Shown here in pieces: positions 8,548 through 16,916 of a DNA stretch of 37,394 nucleotides. The DNA comes from Candidatus Omnitrophota bacterium (GTDB lineage Bacteria; Hinthialibacterota; Hinthialibacteria; Hinthialibacterales; Hinthialibacteraceae), in assembly GCA_016934335.1 (NCBI GenBank), contig JAFGTC010000205.1, positions 1 to 37,394 on the forward strand, given 5' to 3'. Every line of letters begins with the position of its first letter. Position 1 is the stretch's first letter. Both the position numbers and the translations under genes were made by a program. The notes beneath the pieces were generated by a model. That model saw nothing but the letters and a program-made list of their open reading frames with translations, ran no database searches and was not told the origin of the DNA.

Positions 8548-8577
8548 ATTATAGAATGTTAAAATTTTCCTTGTCAA
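8548..8577 (-). promoter_or_regulatory. Promoter of the flagellar operon (sigma-70 consensus)
   Basis: On the minus strand TTGACA (8577-8572) is followed by an 18-nt spacer and TATAAT (8553-8548). Both hexamers are perfect matches to the vegetative sigma-70 consensus. Transcription would start near 8541, leaving a leader of about 40 nt that carries the AAGGAG ribosome site of fliL. Confidence 0.85.
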
Positions 8578-8720
8578 GCAGATTTTTCCGGCTTTTTTTC
8601 CCTGATACAATCACTCGACGCAAATTCAGTGTATTCTTTGACCAATCTTGAACGCAATGAAGATTATTCCCACTCTTTTCACCTTGCCTTTTTGCCGATT
8701 TCGCGTACGGACGCCTAGAT

Positions 8721-8735
8721 AATAAGCCGCTTATT
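8721..8735. promoter_or_regulatory. Operator-like palindrome AATAAGC-C-GCTTATT
   Basis: A perfect 7-1-7 palindrome lies in the gene-free stretch between the divergent flagellar and lipoprotein promoters. It overlaps a wider inverted repeat AGATAATA (8717-8724) / TATTATCT (8738-8745). No regulator can be named; a transcription-factor site is inferred from symmetry and position only. The rest of the 8578-8910 stretch is AT-rich and shows no credible gene. Confidence 0.35.
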
Positions 8736-8872
8736 TCTATTATCTTACCTAAACATCCCATTCGATTTCGACGATCTTTTTTAATTATAGAGCCTTTAAA
8801 ATAAATAACAGGCTATGCAATCCATCCGTTTATATTTTGTATAGGATTCTCCTTTTTTTTCTTTTAAATTTA

Positions 8873-8884
8873 TTGCTTAAGCAA
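8873..8884. promoter_or_regulatory. Operator-like palindrome TTGCTTAAGCAA
   Basis: A perfect 12-bp palindrome lies about 32 bp upstream of the -35 hexamer of the lipoprotein gene promoter, a place where activators often bind. It shares the TAAGC/GCTTA half-site with the palindrome at 8721-8735, in the opposite arrangement. Confidence 0.35.
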
Positions 8885-8915
8885 AAGTCATGCCGACACA
8901 AAATGCGAATATCGC

Positions 8916-8945
8916 TTGACCAGGCATACAACCGATAGATAGAAT
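8916..8945 (+). promoter_or_regulatory. Promoter upstream of the lipoprotein gene
   Basis: TTGACC (8916-8921), an 18-nt spacer and TAGAAT (8940-8945) form a good sigma-70 type promoter. Transcription would begin near 8952, just upstream of the AAGGA ribosome site of the gene at 8975. Confidence 0.65.
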
Positions 8946-8974
8946 ACAAATCGTTCTGAAAGGAAAAAAGACTT

Positions 8975-9622
8975 ATGGCTCTTTTTCGGAAATCATGGAT
9001 TCTTGGTTTTTTCACCGGCTTGATCGGCGCATTCTTTCTTGGTTGCTCAACACAAGAAACGATTGTGATGAAGCCGGCCACAGTCATCCAGCGCGATGTC
9101 TTTGTCTGCAAAGGATTATCTGAAGACAATCGCTGGGTTGGCATTACGGATCAATTTTTGCCGGAGAAAGACTCCAAGATTGTCGTTGTCGCATTCTTAG
9201 ATCAGTTCGATGTGGATAAAACTTTGAATTTTGAACTGACCAATCCCATGGAAAACATTGCCGCGTCGGAAGTTCTGTTTCGTCCTAAGAAAAATCCGAT
9301 CGGCATTTACTTTTCCATGTCTCGTTTGATGAGTTTGGGCGGCGAAGGAGAATGGAAAGCGACCGTATTCGCCGATGGAGAGCCCATAGGCGAGTCGAAA
9401 TTCCACATTGGCGAAAAAACGGAGGAAGATAAAGATCAAGAAGGCCCCCGCTATTTTGTCGTCGGCGCTGACACATTAGAAGAATCTCCAGAATCATCCG
9501 ATCAAGAACTCAGCGATTCGGATCGTTTTTCGTCTTATATTCAAGAAGCGACGCCGAATCTCACCATTCCAATTCCCGAGGAGCCATTGCCTTCATCCGA
9601 CGCCGATTCCGTTTATCCATAA
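8975..9622 (+). CDS. Lipoprotein of unknown function
   Basis: The 215-residue product starts with a positively charged end, a hydrophobic stretch and a lipobox-like F-L-G-C24 (ILGFFTGLIGAFFLGCSTQET). It should therefore be exported and lipidated at Cys24. The part from about 40 to 155 looks like a beta-rich domain (RDVFVCKGLSEDNRWVGITD, GEGEWKATVFADGEPIGESKF). That pattern resembles Ig-like domains in other exported lipoproteins, though no named family is recognised. The last 60 residues are acidic, Ser/Pro-rich and probably disordered. The start ATG has AAGGA at good spacing. The next gene (RsbT-like/PAS) begins 42 nt downstream on the same strand, so the two are probably one transcript. Confidence 0.8.
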   Translation: MALFRKSWILGFFTGLIGAFFLGCSTQETIVMKPATVIQRDVFVCKGLSEDNRWVGITDQFLPEKDSKIVVVAFLDQFDVDKTLNFELTNPMENIAASEVLFRPKKNPIGIYFSMSRLMSLGGEGEWKATVFADGEPIGESKFHIGEKTEEDKDQEGPRYFVVGADTLEESPESSDQELSDSDRFSSYIQEATPNLTIPIPEEPLPSSDADSVYP

Positions 9623-9664
9623 TTCTTTTGAACGGCTTAACGGTAAATCCGGACGAATATACTC

Positions 9665-10720
9665 ATGGAACTTTTCTCCTTACTCATAAAAAAAGATAAA
9701 GACATCCTTGCCGCGCGCGACCGGGCTCGCGTCATCTGCGAAGAACTCGGATTCTCCGTCACACAACAACTCCAGGTCACCACCGCGGTTTTCGAATTGG
9801 GCAAAAACATACTAGAACACGGCGGCGGAGGAGAAATCGATTTTTCCCTGCAAAGCGACGGCGACACCCTTTCTCTGGAAGTACTTGGTAAAGACGTCGG
9901 CCCGGGAATATCCGAGGAAGAGATAGAAGACCTCCTGAAAACCGGTTCGAGCAAATCGACCGCCAATCGCGGAATTCCCGCCATGAAGCGTCTCATGGAT
10001 TCCATCGAAATCGAATCCGAACCCGGCGCCGGCACAACCATTCGTCTGATCAAGCAAAAAACGAAATCGGCCAAGACGCTGGCAAAGAATATCGTCAGCT
10101 TCCTTCAAGACAAATTCACGGCTCGAAACAAACTCACTCTTTCCGAAGAACTCCGCAAACAGAACATCAATTTAGTGCAGACGCTTTCTCTCTATGAAGA
10201 GAAAAACGATGAATTGCAGAAAAAAAACAAAGAACTGTTGGATTTAAAGCAGCAGTTGGAAGATTCCAACGCCGAACTGCATAACCGAACCGCCGAACTT
10301 CAGGAAGCGCTCCTATCCCTGGGCGATCGGACCAGCGAATTGGAAGCCCAAAACCGCCGATTCACCGCCGTTATGGAGCAGATTCCCGGCGGCGTGGTCA
10401 TTACCGACCGCTCCGGCGTCGTTACCAAAGCCAACCGCCGTTTTTATTCTCAATTCGGCATGGAGGGAGAAACCGTCGAAGAAATCCAAAAAATGGATTG
10501 GTACTCTTTCCTGGCCCGCTTCAAGAACGTTTCTGAGGATGAATGGAATAAACTCACCATCTCTTGGGATAATCAGCCCACTCAAGTTCATACAACCTCT
10601 CTCCAGACTCAAAACAATCAATCCCAGACAATCCAATGCCGCACCGTGCCGATTTTGGACGCCGAACAAAAAGTGTTGGGCCGGATCTGGATTTTCGAGA
10701 ATCCCGTTAGCGAAAACTAA
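9665..10720 (+). CDS. RsbT-like ATPase / coiled-coil / PAS regulatory protein
   Basis: Three parts are visible in 351 residues. Residues 1-130 form a GHKL ATPase of the RsbT/SpoIIAB anti-sigma-kinase type: the N box E44-x3-N48 (FELGKNILEHGGGGE), the G1 box D77-V-G-P-G81 and the G2 box N101-R-G-I-P-A-M-K-R. Residues about 150-232 are a long Glu/Lys/Gln-rich coiled coil. Residues about 232-345 are a PAS domain (FTAVMEQIPGGVVITDRSGVVTKANRRF). RsbT-like proteins phosphorylate or bind STAS or sigma partners; PAS domains sense small signals. A cytoplasmic signal-dependent switch is the likely role, with input from the PAS end. No partner STAS protein or sigma factor lies in this window. The stop is 1 nt from the stop of the convergent next gene. 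Confidence 0.85.
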   Translation: MELFSLLIKKDKDILAARDRARVICEELGFSVTQQLQVTTAVFELGKNILEHGGGGEIDFSLQSDGDTLSLEVLGKDVGPGISEEEIEDLLKTGSSKSTANRGIPAMKRLMDSIEIESEPGAGTTIRLIKQKTKSAKTLAKNIVSFLQDKFTARNKLTLSEELRKQNINLVQTLSLYEEKNDELQKKNKELLDLKQQLEDSNAELHNRTAELQEALLSLGDRTSELEAQNRRFTAVMEQIPGGVVITDRSGVVTKANRRFYSQFGMEGETVEEIQKMDWYSFLARFKNVSEDEWNKLTISWDNQPTQVHTTSLQTQNNQSQTIQCRTVPILDAEQKVLGRIWIFENPVSEN

Positions 10721-10721
10721 A

Positions 10722-11840
10722 TCAAAGCATGCGCGGACCGCTCCCGCATCGCGCATAGCGGGCCAACAATGCATGAGCGACATTTTGGGCGCTGATCGGC
10801 GTAATCAAAGACTTCATGCGTTGGATCAGACGCGCTCTCTCTCCCTCGCTTCTTAGCAAATCATCAATGCAAGGCTTTAAAAGATCCATCATTTCTTCGG
10901 CGGGAACTGCGCGCGCCGCTTCCTGCTCCAAAACCATGCGGCAAAGGAGCGCTTCCTGCCGATTGCGAGGCATCAAGATCATCGGTTTGCACATCGCGAA
11001 AAATTCATAGACGTTCAACGAAGGATAAGCCAACACTAATTTTGCCCGCCGGATCGCTTTTAATCGCTTTTCCCACGGCGGGTCGATTAAAAGTTCGATG
11101 TTCCCGGCAATTTTTTCCCTAATTTGCGGCGCCATCTTGGAATTTACATCCGCAAGTATGCAAACGCCGTCCTTCCACGAATTTCGAATCGCATCCAATA
11201 ACTGGCGCAAGGATTCGAGATTAACATGGCCGGAAAGAGCAATCAACAATCGATCCGGCTCAATCGGCGAAGAAACTTCGTCATAATAAATTGTTGGAAT
11301 AGGTACATAATCGACGCCGTGAAGGCAGTTTCCCAATCGGCTCGGAGGCAGATCCAGCCTTTCAAAATCGGGCGCTAAAATCCAACCCGGCATCAAATAG
11401 GTTTGAATTGCATCCGAATCAAATACCTGACGCGAAAAGACATCGCATAACAGAACCCAATACGGGATCGTTTCATCGGAAGAATGCCGGGGGAGAATAA
11501 AACAATCGGATATCGCCAAATCGGCATTCGATGCTTTCACTATTTCAAAAAAAGGAAGCGGATCGCCGCCGGGCCGGGAATCTACCCATTGAATATGACG
11601 CTTTTCGGATTCTTCCGGTAGATTTTGACTTTCCGGACATGCCAACACGATATGATTGATCCCCGATTTTTGAAATCCCTCCGCCAGCGCAATGGCTCGC
11701 ACCAGCCTCGCCGATTGATCATTGTACGCCGAATCAATCCAAATCAAGATCGATTCAGGCTTTGCGATCGATTTTCGCCCTTTTCTAGCTTTCGCCGCCC
11801 GTTCCAATCGATTCTCCTTGATTTGCTTCCACAGAGCCAT
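10722..11840 (-). CDS. PseG/MurG-like GT-B fold protein
   Basis: The 372-residue protein has the two-Rossmann-domain layout of GT-B enzymes. Its N-terminal half (ILIWIDSAYNDQSARLVRAIALAEGFQKSGINHIVLA, then ADLAISDCF and YWVLLCDVFSRQVFDSDAIQTYLMPGW) resembles PseG/SpsG, which cleave UDP from a nucleotide-activated diamino sugar in pseudaminic-acid-type pathways. The C-terminal half (LLIALSGHVN, ILADVN, IRRAKLVLAYPSLNVYEFFAMCKPMILMPRNRQE) matches the MurG-like donor-binding domain. I chose the ATG at 11840, which has AGGTG upstream; the frame continues to a TTG at 11858. It could be a hydrolase or a glycosyltransferase. Glycan genes follow further right, but other pseudaminic-acid genes are absent here. 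Confidence 0.7.
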   Translation of the reverse strand: MALWKQIKENRLERAAKARKGRKSIAKPESILIWIDSAYNDQSARLVRAIALAEGFQKSGINHIVLACPESQNLPEESEKRHIQWVDSRPGGDPLPFFEIVKASNADLAISDCFILPRHSSDETIPYWVLLCDVFSRQVFDSDAIQTYLMPGWILAPDFERLDLPPSRLGNCLHGVDYVPIPTIYYDEVSSPIEPDRLLIALSGHVNLESLRQLLDAIRNSWKDGVCILADVNSKMAPQIREKIAGNIELLIDPPWEKRLKAIRRAKLVLAYPSLNVYEFFAMCKPMILMPRNRQEALLCRMVLEQEAARAVPAEEMMDLLKPCIDDLLRSEGERARLIQRMKSLITPISAQNVAHALLARYARCGSGPRML

Positions 11841-12315
11841 TGCCACACCTTCCAGCAAAGACGCTTTTACCGCACAGCTTATTCCATCCGTCTTCGCCTA
11901 ATATTGACGCCCATAGATCATAAACAACACTCCCTAATCCCAGTTGATTGTAAAACATCCTCACATCGATGGCAACGCGAACAAGACTTGATCTATGGAA
12001 TGAATTAAACCCTGCCTTCCATACTTTCCCTTTTCCCTATTGTCCCAGTGCAATCAGCGCAATCTTATCGACATCTATTCGTCAATCCCATGGATGATCT
12101 GCTAAACCAGAGTAAGAGTCATGTATATATGAATTCGAGGAACAGGCTCCATAGCGTTCCTGAGGCGATTTTATTTTCCATTCCGTAATAGAAACTTATA
12201 ATTAGCAAAGCCATAGTAAGGTTGCATATCCGTCTAAGAACGTTATGGTAGTCTCATCATGCATGACTTATAGCAAAGATCGAGTTATGTCTCCATACGA
12301 TCGCGAATATTGAAA
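11841..12315. other. Gene-free divergent intergenic region
   Basis: This stretch lies between the minus-strand PseG-like gene and the plus-strand DUF218-like gene. It contains AT-rich tracts suitable for divergent promoters and a weak GGAAC/GTTCC inverted repeat near 12137-12160. No convincing gene, RNA or strong promoter is seen. Confidence 0.4.
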
Positions 12316-13032
12316 ATGTCTGCGCATCCGACACAACTTTCCAAAAATCCCTTCAAACGATTCCCCCGCTTCCATTGGAAGCGCTGGATCTTAATCGGCG
12401 CGCCGTTTTTTCTGATAGCCGTTCTTTTTGGAGGGCCATTGGAATGGATATTGTCGCGCGCCATGATCTACGAAACGCCGCTGGAACCGGTCGATGTCGT
12501 CTTGATCGGAAGTCTGGGAGGAAATCTTAAAACAGCGGCGGAATGGTGCAAAGAAGGCAAAACAAAAAAAATTTTAATCACCAGAAGCGTGCCGGATAAA
12601 TATCGGGGCGTCGACTTGCCCATTTCTCTTTATTATTTCATTAAAAAAGAATTGCTCGAAACCGGAGTTCCGCTTGAAAAAATCGACAGCCTTCCCCAAA
12701 ATGCGCACAACATGCTGGAGCGACAGCAAATGGTGCAAAAATGGATGCGCGACAACAATTGCCGCTCCTATCTTGTATTTTCAGGCCAGTACTCATCACG
12801 CTTAAAAAAAATGCAGCATGACGATGCTTTTCCTGATGGAGACGTCTCTCTTGTCATCTATTCAACAAACGGAAAGGGAGTTTGGCGCAAAGAATGGATG
12901 AACATCCAAAACACCTTGATCCGCATGGCTTACTGGGCTCTGGTTTATCGTCCTGCGATGAAGCAAAACGCGGTTTCGGGCGACGCCGGCTCTCGAACGG
13001 CGGTTCCGACCCCCTTAACATCAACTGAATAA
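12316..13032 (+). CDS. DUF218-like (YdcF/SanA type) membrane-anchored protein
   Basis: The 238-residue protein has one N-terminal membrane helix (WILIGAPFFLIAVLFGGPLEWIL) followed by a Rossmann-like domain of DUF218 type. Visible elements are PVDVVLIGSLGGNLKTAAEWCKEGKTKKILITRS, an Asn-containing segment LPQNAHNMLERQQMVQKWM and SYLVFSGQYSSRLKK. Family members (YdcF, ElyC, SanA) act in envelope or polysaccharide processes with mostly unknown chemistry. The ATG at 12316 is preferred over a TTG two codons upstream, but no ribosome site is clear. The next gene begins 16 nt downstream, so the two likely form an operon. The assignment is by pattern and should be treated as moderate. Confidence 0.65.
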   Translation: MSAHPTQLSKNPFKRFPRFHWKRWILIGAPFFLIAVLFGGPLEWILSRAMIYETPLEPVDVVLIGSLGGNLKTAAEWCKEGKTKKILITRSVPDKYRGVDLPISLYYFIKKELLETGVPLEKIDSLPQNAHNMLERQQMVQKWMRDNNCRSYLVFSGQYSSRLKKMQHDDAFPDGDVSLVIYSTNGKGVWRKEWMNIQNTLIRMAYWALVYRPAMKQNAVSGDAGSRTAVPTPLTSTE

Positions 13033-13048
13033 GGAATTTAGTATACGC

Positions 13049-14038
13049 ATGAACGCAAACATAACACCCGAATCATCCTGTGCAATCTACGGCGATATCG
13101 CATTGAGCCAATCGTACCGCATTCTTGGACTGGGCGACCGTGAGAGTCAATCGCTGTCGTACGGCTGTTTTGACCGCTGCTATTGGCATTACCGGCAAAC
13201 CGACTTTGTAAACGCTCGATTTCAGGAAGCCAGCCAATTTCTGGCGCTTTTACATAACTACCCCCATCCGCAGAACCGTTTTTATCAGCAGCCTAAAATC
13301 TATGAATGGGCGGCGCAGGCGGTTCAATTCTGGACAAAGATACAACGCCGCGACGGGAGTTTCGATGAGTATTGGCCCTATGAGCGTTCTTTTTGCGTTA
13401 CATCGTTTACATTATACGCCGCGGCGGAAACCTGCCGACTGCTCAAATGTCCCGCTCCCAAAGATTCCATGCACAAAGCGGCCAATTGGCTCTTGGCCCG
13501 CGATAATCCGATCGTCATGAACCAAATGGCCGCTTCCGCCGTTGCATTGCGAATTGCAGGTGAATTATTGGAAAACGAAGCGATCTTGAAGGGCGCCGAA
13601 AAACGCATCCATTTCATTCTCTCTCATCAGCATCCCACCGGGTATTTTGAAGAATACGGCGGGGCCGACATCGGCTACCAAACCATCTCTTTGTCGTGTC
13701 TGGCGCAATATTATTTACATACTCGCGATGCGGATGTGCTGGAGGGCGCGCGCCGGGGATTTCGTTTTCTGGACGATAAAATCGACGAAAAAGGCAGTTA
13801 CGATTTCCAAAATACCAGCCGCCGCACGCAGTATTTCTATCCGTTCGGCTTCCGCGTCTTCGAAGAATGGGATTTGTTAGGCCGCCATAAAAACGGTCTT
13901 CAAAAAAACGAAGCCATCAATCCATCCTGGTTTGACGACCGGTACTGCCTGCCGCTGGCGATCGATTATCTGCAAACCGCCGTTTTCGATGCAGACATCA
14001 CTTGCTACCCCACGCCGACAGAAGTAAAAGAGAAATGA
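13049..14038 (+). CDS. Alpha/alpha-toroid protein, possible glycan-active enzyme
   Basis: The 329-residue protein has no signal peptide and shows repeated helix pairs with aromatic-rich turns (WAAQAVQFWTKIQRRDGSFDEYWPYERSFCVTSFTLYAAAE; HPTGYFEEYGGADIGYQTISLSCLAQYYLHTRDADV). This pattern is typical of alpha/alpha-barrel enzymes such as prenyltransferase/squalene-cyclase-like or polysaccharide lyase and heparinase N-terminal domains. A cluster of conserved-looking acidic and aromatic residues (FEEYGGADIGYQ, residues about 198-209) may form the active cleft. No specific family can be named. It follows the DUF218-like gene by 16 nt, with AAGGA overlapping that gene's stop region, and sits beside glycosyltransferase genes. 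This suggests a role in surface glycan assembly or trimming. Confidence 0.6.
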   Translation: MNANITPESSCAIYGDIALSQSYRILGLGDRESQSLSYGCFDRCYWHYRQTDFVNARFQEASQFLALLHNYPHPQNRFYQQPKIYEWAAQAVQFWTKIQRRDGSFDEYWPYERSFCVTSFTLYAAAETCRLLKCPAPKDSMHKAANWLLARDNPIVMNQMAASAVALRIAGELLENEAILKGAEKRIHFILSHQHPTGYFEEYGGADIGYQTISLSCLAQYYLHTRDADVLEGARRGFRFLDDKIDEKGSYDFQNTSRRTQYFYPFGFRVFEEWDLLGRHKNGLQKNEAINPSWFDDRYCLPLAIDYLQTAVFDADITCYPTPTEVKEK

Positions 14039-14059
14039 ATCGCCGGGCTGTACACAGAA

Positions 14060-14968
14060 TCACTTTACGATCATCGTGCGGACGCGTTTTCCGAGAGGAC
14101 GCCAAATCCTCGGATTTCCGGTGGAGAATAACGCCAATGTCGGGCGCCCCACCGCAGCCGCCATATGCGTAATTCCGCTGTCGTTTCCAATAAACATTTC
14201 TAACAGCGACAAAACCGACGCCAGTTTTCGCAGCGGCAGTTCGTTTAATATAAAAATCGATTCGGCGCCTGATTGTTTAACAAAACGGGAGACAATTTCA
14301 TGATCCGCCGGACCTTGGGGAACCAGGCACACAATCGGACGCTGCGATTGGAGCGACTTGACGGCGAGTGTAAACAATCTCAGCGGCGCGCGTTTAGCCC
14401 GGCCGCCCGCCCCTACATGGAGTCCCACAAGCAGCGCATTCCGCCGATCGATTCCCAGAGATTCAAGATAATTCTGCGCCTCGAGAATCTCCGCCTGCCG
14501 TAGATCAAGTTGGGGCGCCGGCGTCTCCTTCCGAGGTAGAATTCCATGCAAAACGCTTATGTAATGATCCGTACAATGCATGTAGGCCTGCTCGTCCGGC
14601 AGCGCCGGATGCACGCGGACGATCATATCCGGCCGGATTTGCAGGCGCTTTCGCAGCCTCTCCCGGTTTGAACCGGCAAAATAGAGTATGACGTCATACG
14701 AACCCAAGAATTGCGACAAATCCCCCGATACCCCCCCATGCTCCATCCAAAGTTCTTCCATTCCGATGCGTTCGGAAGAGAGCGCAGAGTCGGCCATATG
14801 ATCGCCTACAAGCAGTTCCACTCGCTCATAAACGCCCATGACTTCGATCCAGGCCGAAGGAATCGCCGAGCGGATGAAGCGAATCAAGGAAGACAATAAA
14901 ATGGTGTCGCCGATGGCCCCCTGTCGAACGATCAACCAACGACGCAGCGCGCAGTCATTCGCTTTCAT
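14060..14968 (-). CDS. GT9 family heptosyltransferase-like glycosyltransferase
   Basis: The 302-residue protein has the GT9 layout (ADP-heptose:LPS heptosyltransferase family). It opens with WLIVRQGAIGDTILLSSLIRFIRSAIP, which is the start of the acceptor domain with the usual 'G.iGD.i...P'. Its C-terminal domain contains LVGLHVGAGGRAKRAP and the hallmark FIGNDSGITHMAAAVGRPTLALFS. Such enzymes add heptose or related sugars to lipopolysaccharide or other glycans. I chose the ATG at 14968, which overlaps the end of the upstream membrane-protein gene by 14 nt, suggesting translational coupling. A TTG at 15001 is an alternative start. The gene ends 21 nt from the convergent toroid gene. Confidence 0.88.
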   Translation of the reverse strand: MKANDCALRRWLIVRQGAIGDTILLSSLIRFIRSAIPSAWIEVMGVYERVELLVGDHMADSALSSERIGMEELWMEHGGVSGDLSQFLGSYDVILYFAGSNRERLRKRLQIRPDMIVRVHPALPDEQAYMHCTDHYISVLHGILPRKETPAPQLDLRQAEILEAQNYLESLGIDRRNALLVGLHVGAGGRAKRAPLRLFTLAVKSLQSQRPIVCLVPQGPADHEIVSRFVKQSGAESIFILNELPLRKLASVLSLLEMFIGNDSGITHMAAAVGRPTLALFSTGNPRIWRPLGKRVRTMIVK

Positions 14969-16835
14969 AACGATCCGGCAGGCGCAATTTGAATATCTCA
15001 ATGCCGCGATAGGAATAGATCGACTTCATATAATCCGGATTCAAAAGGGAAAGATCGAAGGGAGGATCCAACGTAATGAACGGTTTGACGATATAGAGAA
15101 CATCGTTTTGATAGAGTCGTTTTGCAAGATCTTCCAAGGAGGTCTCGCTGTTTAAATCATGCAAAAAAGGAATATATCCATACTTGATCTTGGCAATGAA
15201 CTTAAGACGCAGAGGATACCCCATTCCCAGCACAGTCGCATCGGCAGGAAGATTGTGATTCGCCCATTGGGTCGCTTCATAATAACGAAATCGACGGCTC
15301 AGCCATTGATCTCGCTGCGAATCGGTCAGAATGGGCATGGGGGATTCGTCCAGCGCCTTCATTTGATTAAAACGGTAGGTCGCTGAATTGGCGAAAAGAA
15401 CCAGTGCAAATCCGGGAATCACGTATCGCCCCCAAGGGCTTGTCTGATGAATCGTAGAACTGACGGCATAGAGAAAGAAGACAACCGGCGCCGCCAACAG
15501 CATAAGAGTGGAAACAAAGAAGCGGCCGTCCATATTGTCGCTACCCGCTAAAAACAAAATTGTGGACGCAACGATATAGAAAACGAAACCGCGGCGCGCA
15601 AAAGCGGGAAGCGAACGCCCAATCGATTGACGCCGCCACCATGGCGTCGTCGCCAACGCTATAAGGCCGATCAGGAACAATGCATTTCCATCCAACAGCA
15701 AACCGTTGATTCGACTCAGAATATATCCGGGGAAAGCCGGCCAGGTGAATGTTTCCATCTGCGGCGCATGGCCGCGGATGAAATCATAAGCCGCCTGTGC
15801 TGGAGGGATATTCATGCCAAACAGAGATGAAAGGAGAGGATAGACGGGATTTCCCGTCCAAACAGCGTTATAAATCAACCAGGGCGAAAGCGGGGCCAAA
15901 ATGCAGAGCGTCCCGAACAGAGTCAAGCAAAGCCGGCGGTCTACAATCCGTTTCCACAAGGTCAGAGCCGCCAAGAGCAGGTAGGGAGGGAAAAAGACTA
16001 AAAAGGAAACATACTTGGTTCCCAGCGCCATCCCCGCAAACAAAGCCGATAAAAGAAACGAATATCTTCGCGTTTTATCCGGCGTCTCATGCCACGCATG
16101 GGCAAGCATATACAACGCCGATAATTCCCAAAAGGCTCGCCCCAGATCGATGTACGACAATGTCGCCAAAAAGCCGAAAACCGGCAGCGTCACCACCAGC
16201 AGCCCGGCAAGCATCGACGCTTCATGATCCGCCGTTCGCTTCATAAAAGAGGCGACGCTCAAAACGGATAAACATCCGAACAGAAAATGAAATAGTTTTG
16301 TAAGAGAATCATTCCCCACGCCCAGCGCCAATCCATACAAAATTTCGCAGTTCTTGGGCATATACGAAAATACATGCCATGGAATTTCCACAATGGATTG
16401 ATGGGCCAAATACAAAGCCGGGATAGTCAAATGGTAATCGTAGGGATCATGGCGCGTTTCGGGCGTCATCGTGAATATCAAATACATCAACAGCGTGACG
16501 CCCAGGCAGATTCGTAAAAACAAAGGATTCCAACTGGGATCCCCATGCGGGAACGATTCGGTGAAAAAAGGCTCGCGGCGCACTTGAAAAAGCCCAACGG
16601 GCGAGGCGGCCAGCCAAACGAGCCAGACAATCATCAAAACGGACGGCGTGTAGAGATGAAAAACTCCTAAAAGCACTAAAATAAAGGTAAGAAAAACCAG
16701 CCCCAGCCCCACGCGACAGGACAAGGGAATATTCATGGATTCCGCCCCAATCAAGCGAACGATTCTGTTTCCAAAAAACGCCCCGCCCAGGGGAATGCTA
16801 AAACCGAATAATAGGAATATAATAAAGTTTACCAA
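14955..16835 (-). CDS. Polytopic membrane protein, GT39/GT-C-like glycosyltransferase
   Basis: About 626 residues with a dozen or so hydrophobic segments spread over residues 1-475 and a soluble C-terminal part (about 480-626). The first extracytoplasmic loop carries an acidic cluster (TMTPETRHDPYDYHLTIPALYLA, about residues 122-144), the place where GT-C enzymes of the ArnT/PMT type keep their catalytic Asp. GTKYVSFLVFFPPYLLL also resembles that family. The likely role is transfer of a sugar from a lipid-phosphate donor in the periplasm. Start uncertain: the longest frame begins with TTG at 16835, just before a hydrophobic helix, and the first ATG is 33 codons in. The gene is divergent from the radical SAM gene and coupled to the GT9 gene. 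Confidence 0.78.
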   Translation of the reverse strand: MVNFIIFLLFGFSIPLGGAFFGNRIVRLIGAESMNIPLSCRVGLGLVFLTFILVLLGVFHLYTPSVLMIVWLVWLAASPVGLFQVRREPFFTESFPHGDPSWNPLFLRICLGVTLLMYLIFTMTPETRHDPYDYHLTIPALYLAHQSIVEIPWHVFSYMPKNCEILYGLALGVGNDSLTKLFHFLFGCLSVLSVASFMKRTADHEASMLAGLLVVTLPVFGFLATLSYIDLGRAFWELSALYMLAHAWHETPDKTRRYSFLLSALFAGMALGTKYVSFLVFFPPYLLLAALTLWKRIVDRRLCLTLFGTLCILAPLSPWLIYNAVWTGNPVYPLLSSLFGMNIPPAQAAYDFIRGHAPQMETFTWPAFPGYILSRINGLLLDGNALFLIGLIALATTPWWRRQSIGRSLPAFARRGFVFYIVASTILFLAGSDNMDGRFFVSTLMLLAAPVVFFLYAVSSTIHQTSPWGRYVIPGFALVLFANSATYRFNQMKALDESPMPILTDSQRDQWLSRRFRYYEATQWANHNLPADATVLGMGYPLRLKFIAKIKYGYIPFLHDLNSETSLEDLAKRLYQNDVLYIVKPFITLDPPFDLSLLNPDYMKSIYSYRGIEIFKLRLPDRYESE

Positions 16836-16840
16836 TTTTC

Positions 16841-16870
16841 TTGAACGCTGCCCGTGCAGACGGTTACAAT
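16841..16870 (+). promoter_or_regulatory. Promoter of the first radical SAM gene
   Basis: TTGAAC (16841-16846), an 18-nt spacer and TACAAT (16865-16870) form a sigma-70 type promoter. Transcription would start near 16877, 40 nt before the ATG. It lies within 35 nt of the divergent membrane-protein gene start, so the two promoters must overlap. Confidence 0.6.
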
Positions 16871-16916
16871 ACGAGTTACGCCATACTTTTTTTCTTTTTT
16901 ACCAAGGATTTTGCGA

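Noticed and set aside
8549..8761. 70-codon open frame on the minus strand upstream of fliL
   Set aside because: It contains the consensus fliL promoter and reads as unstructured sequence.
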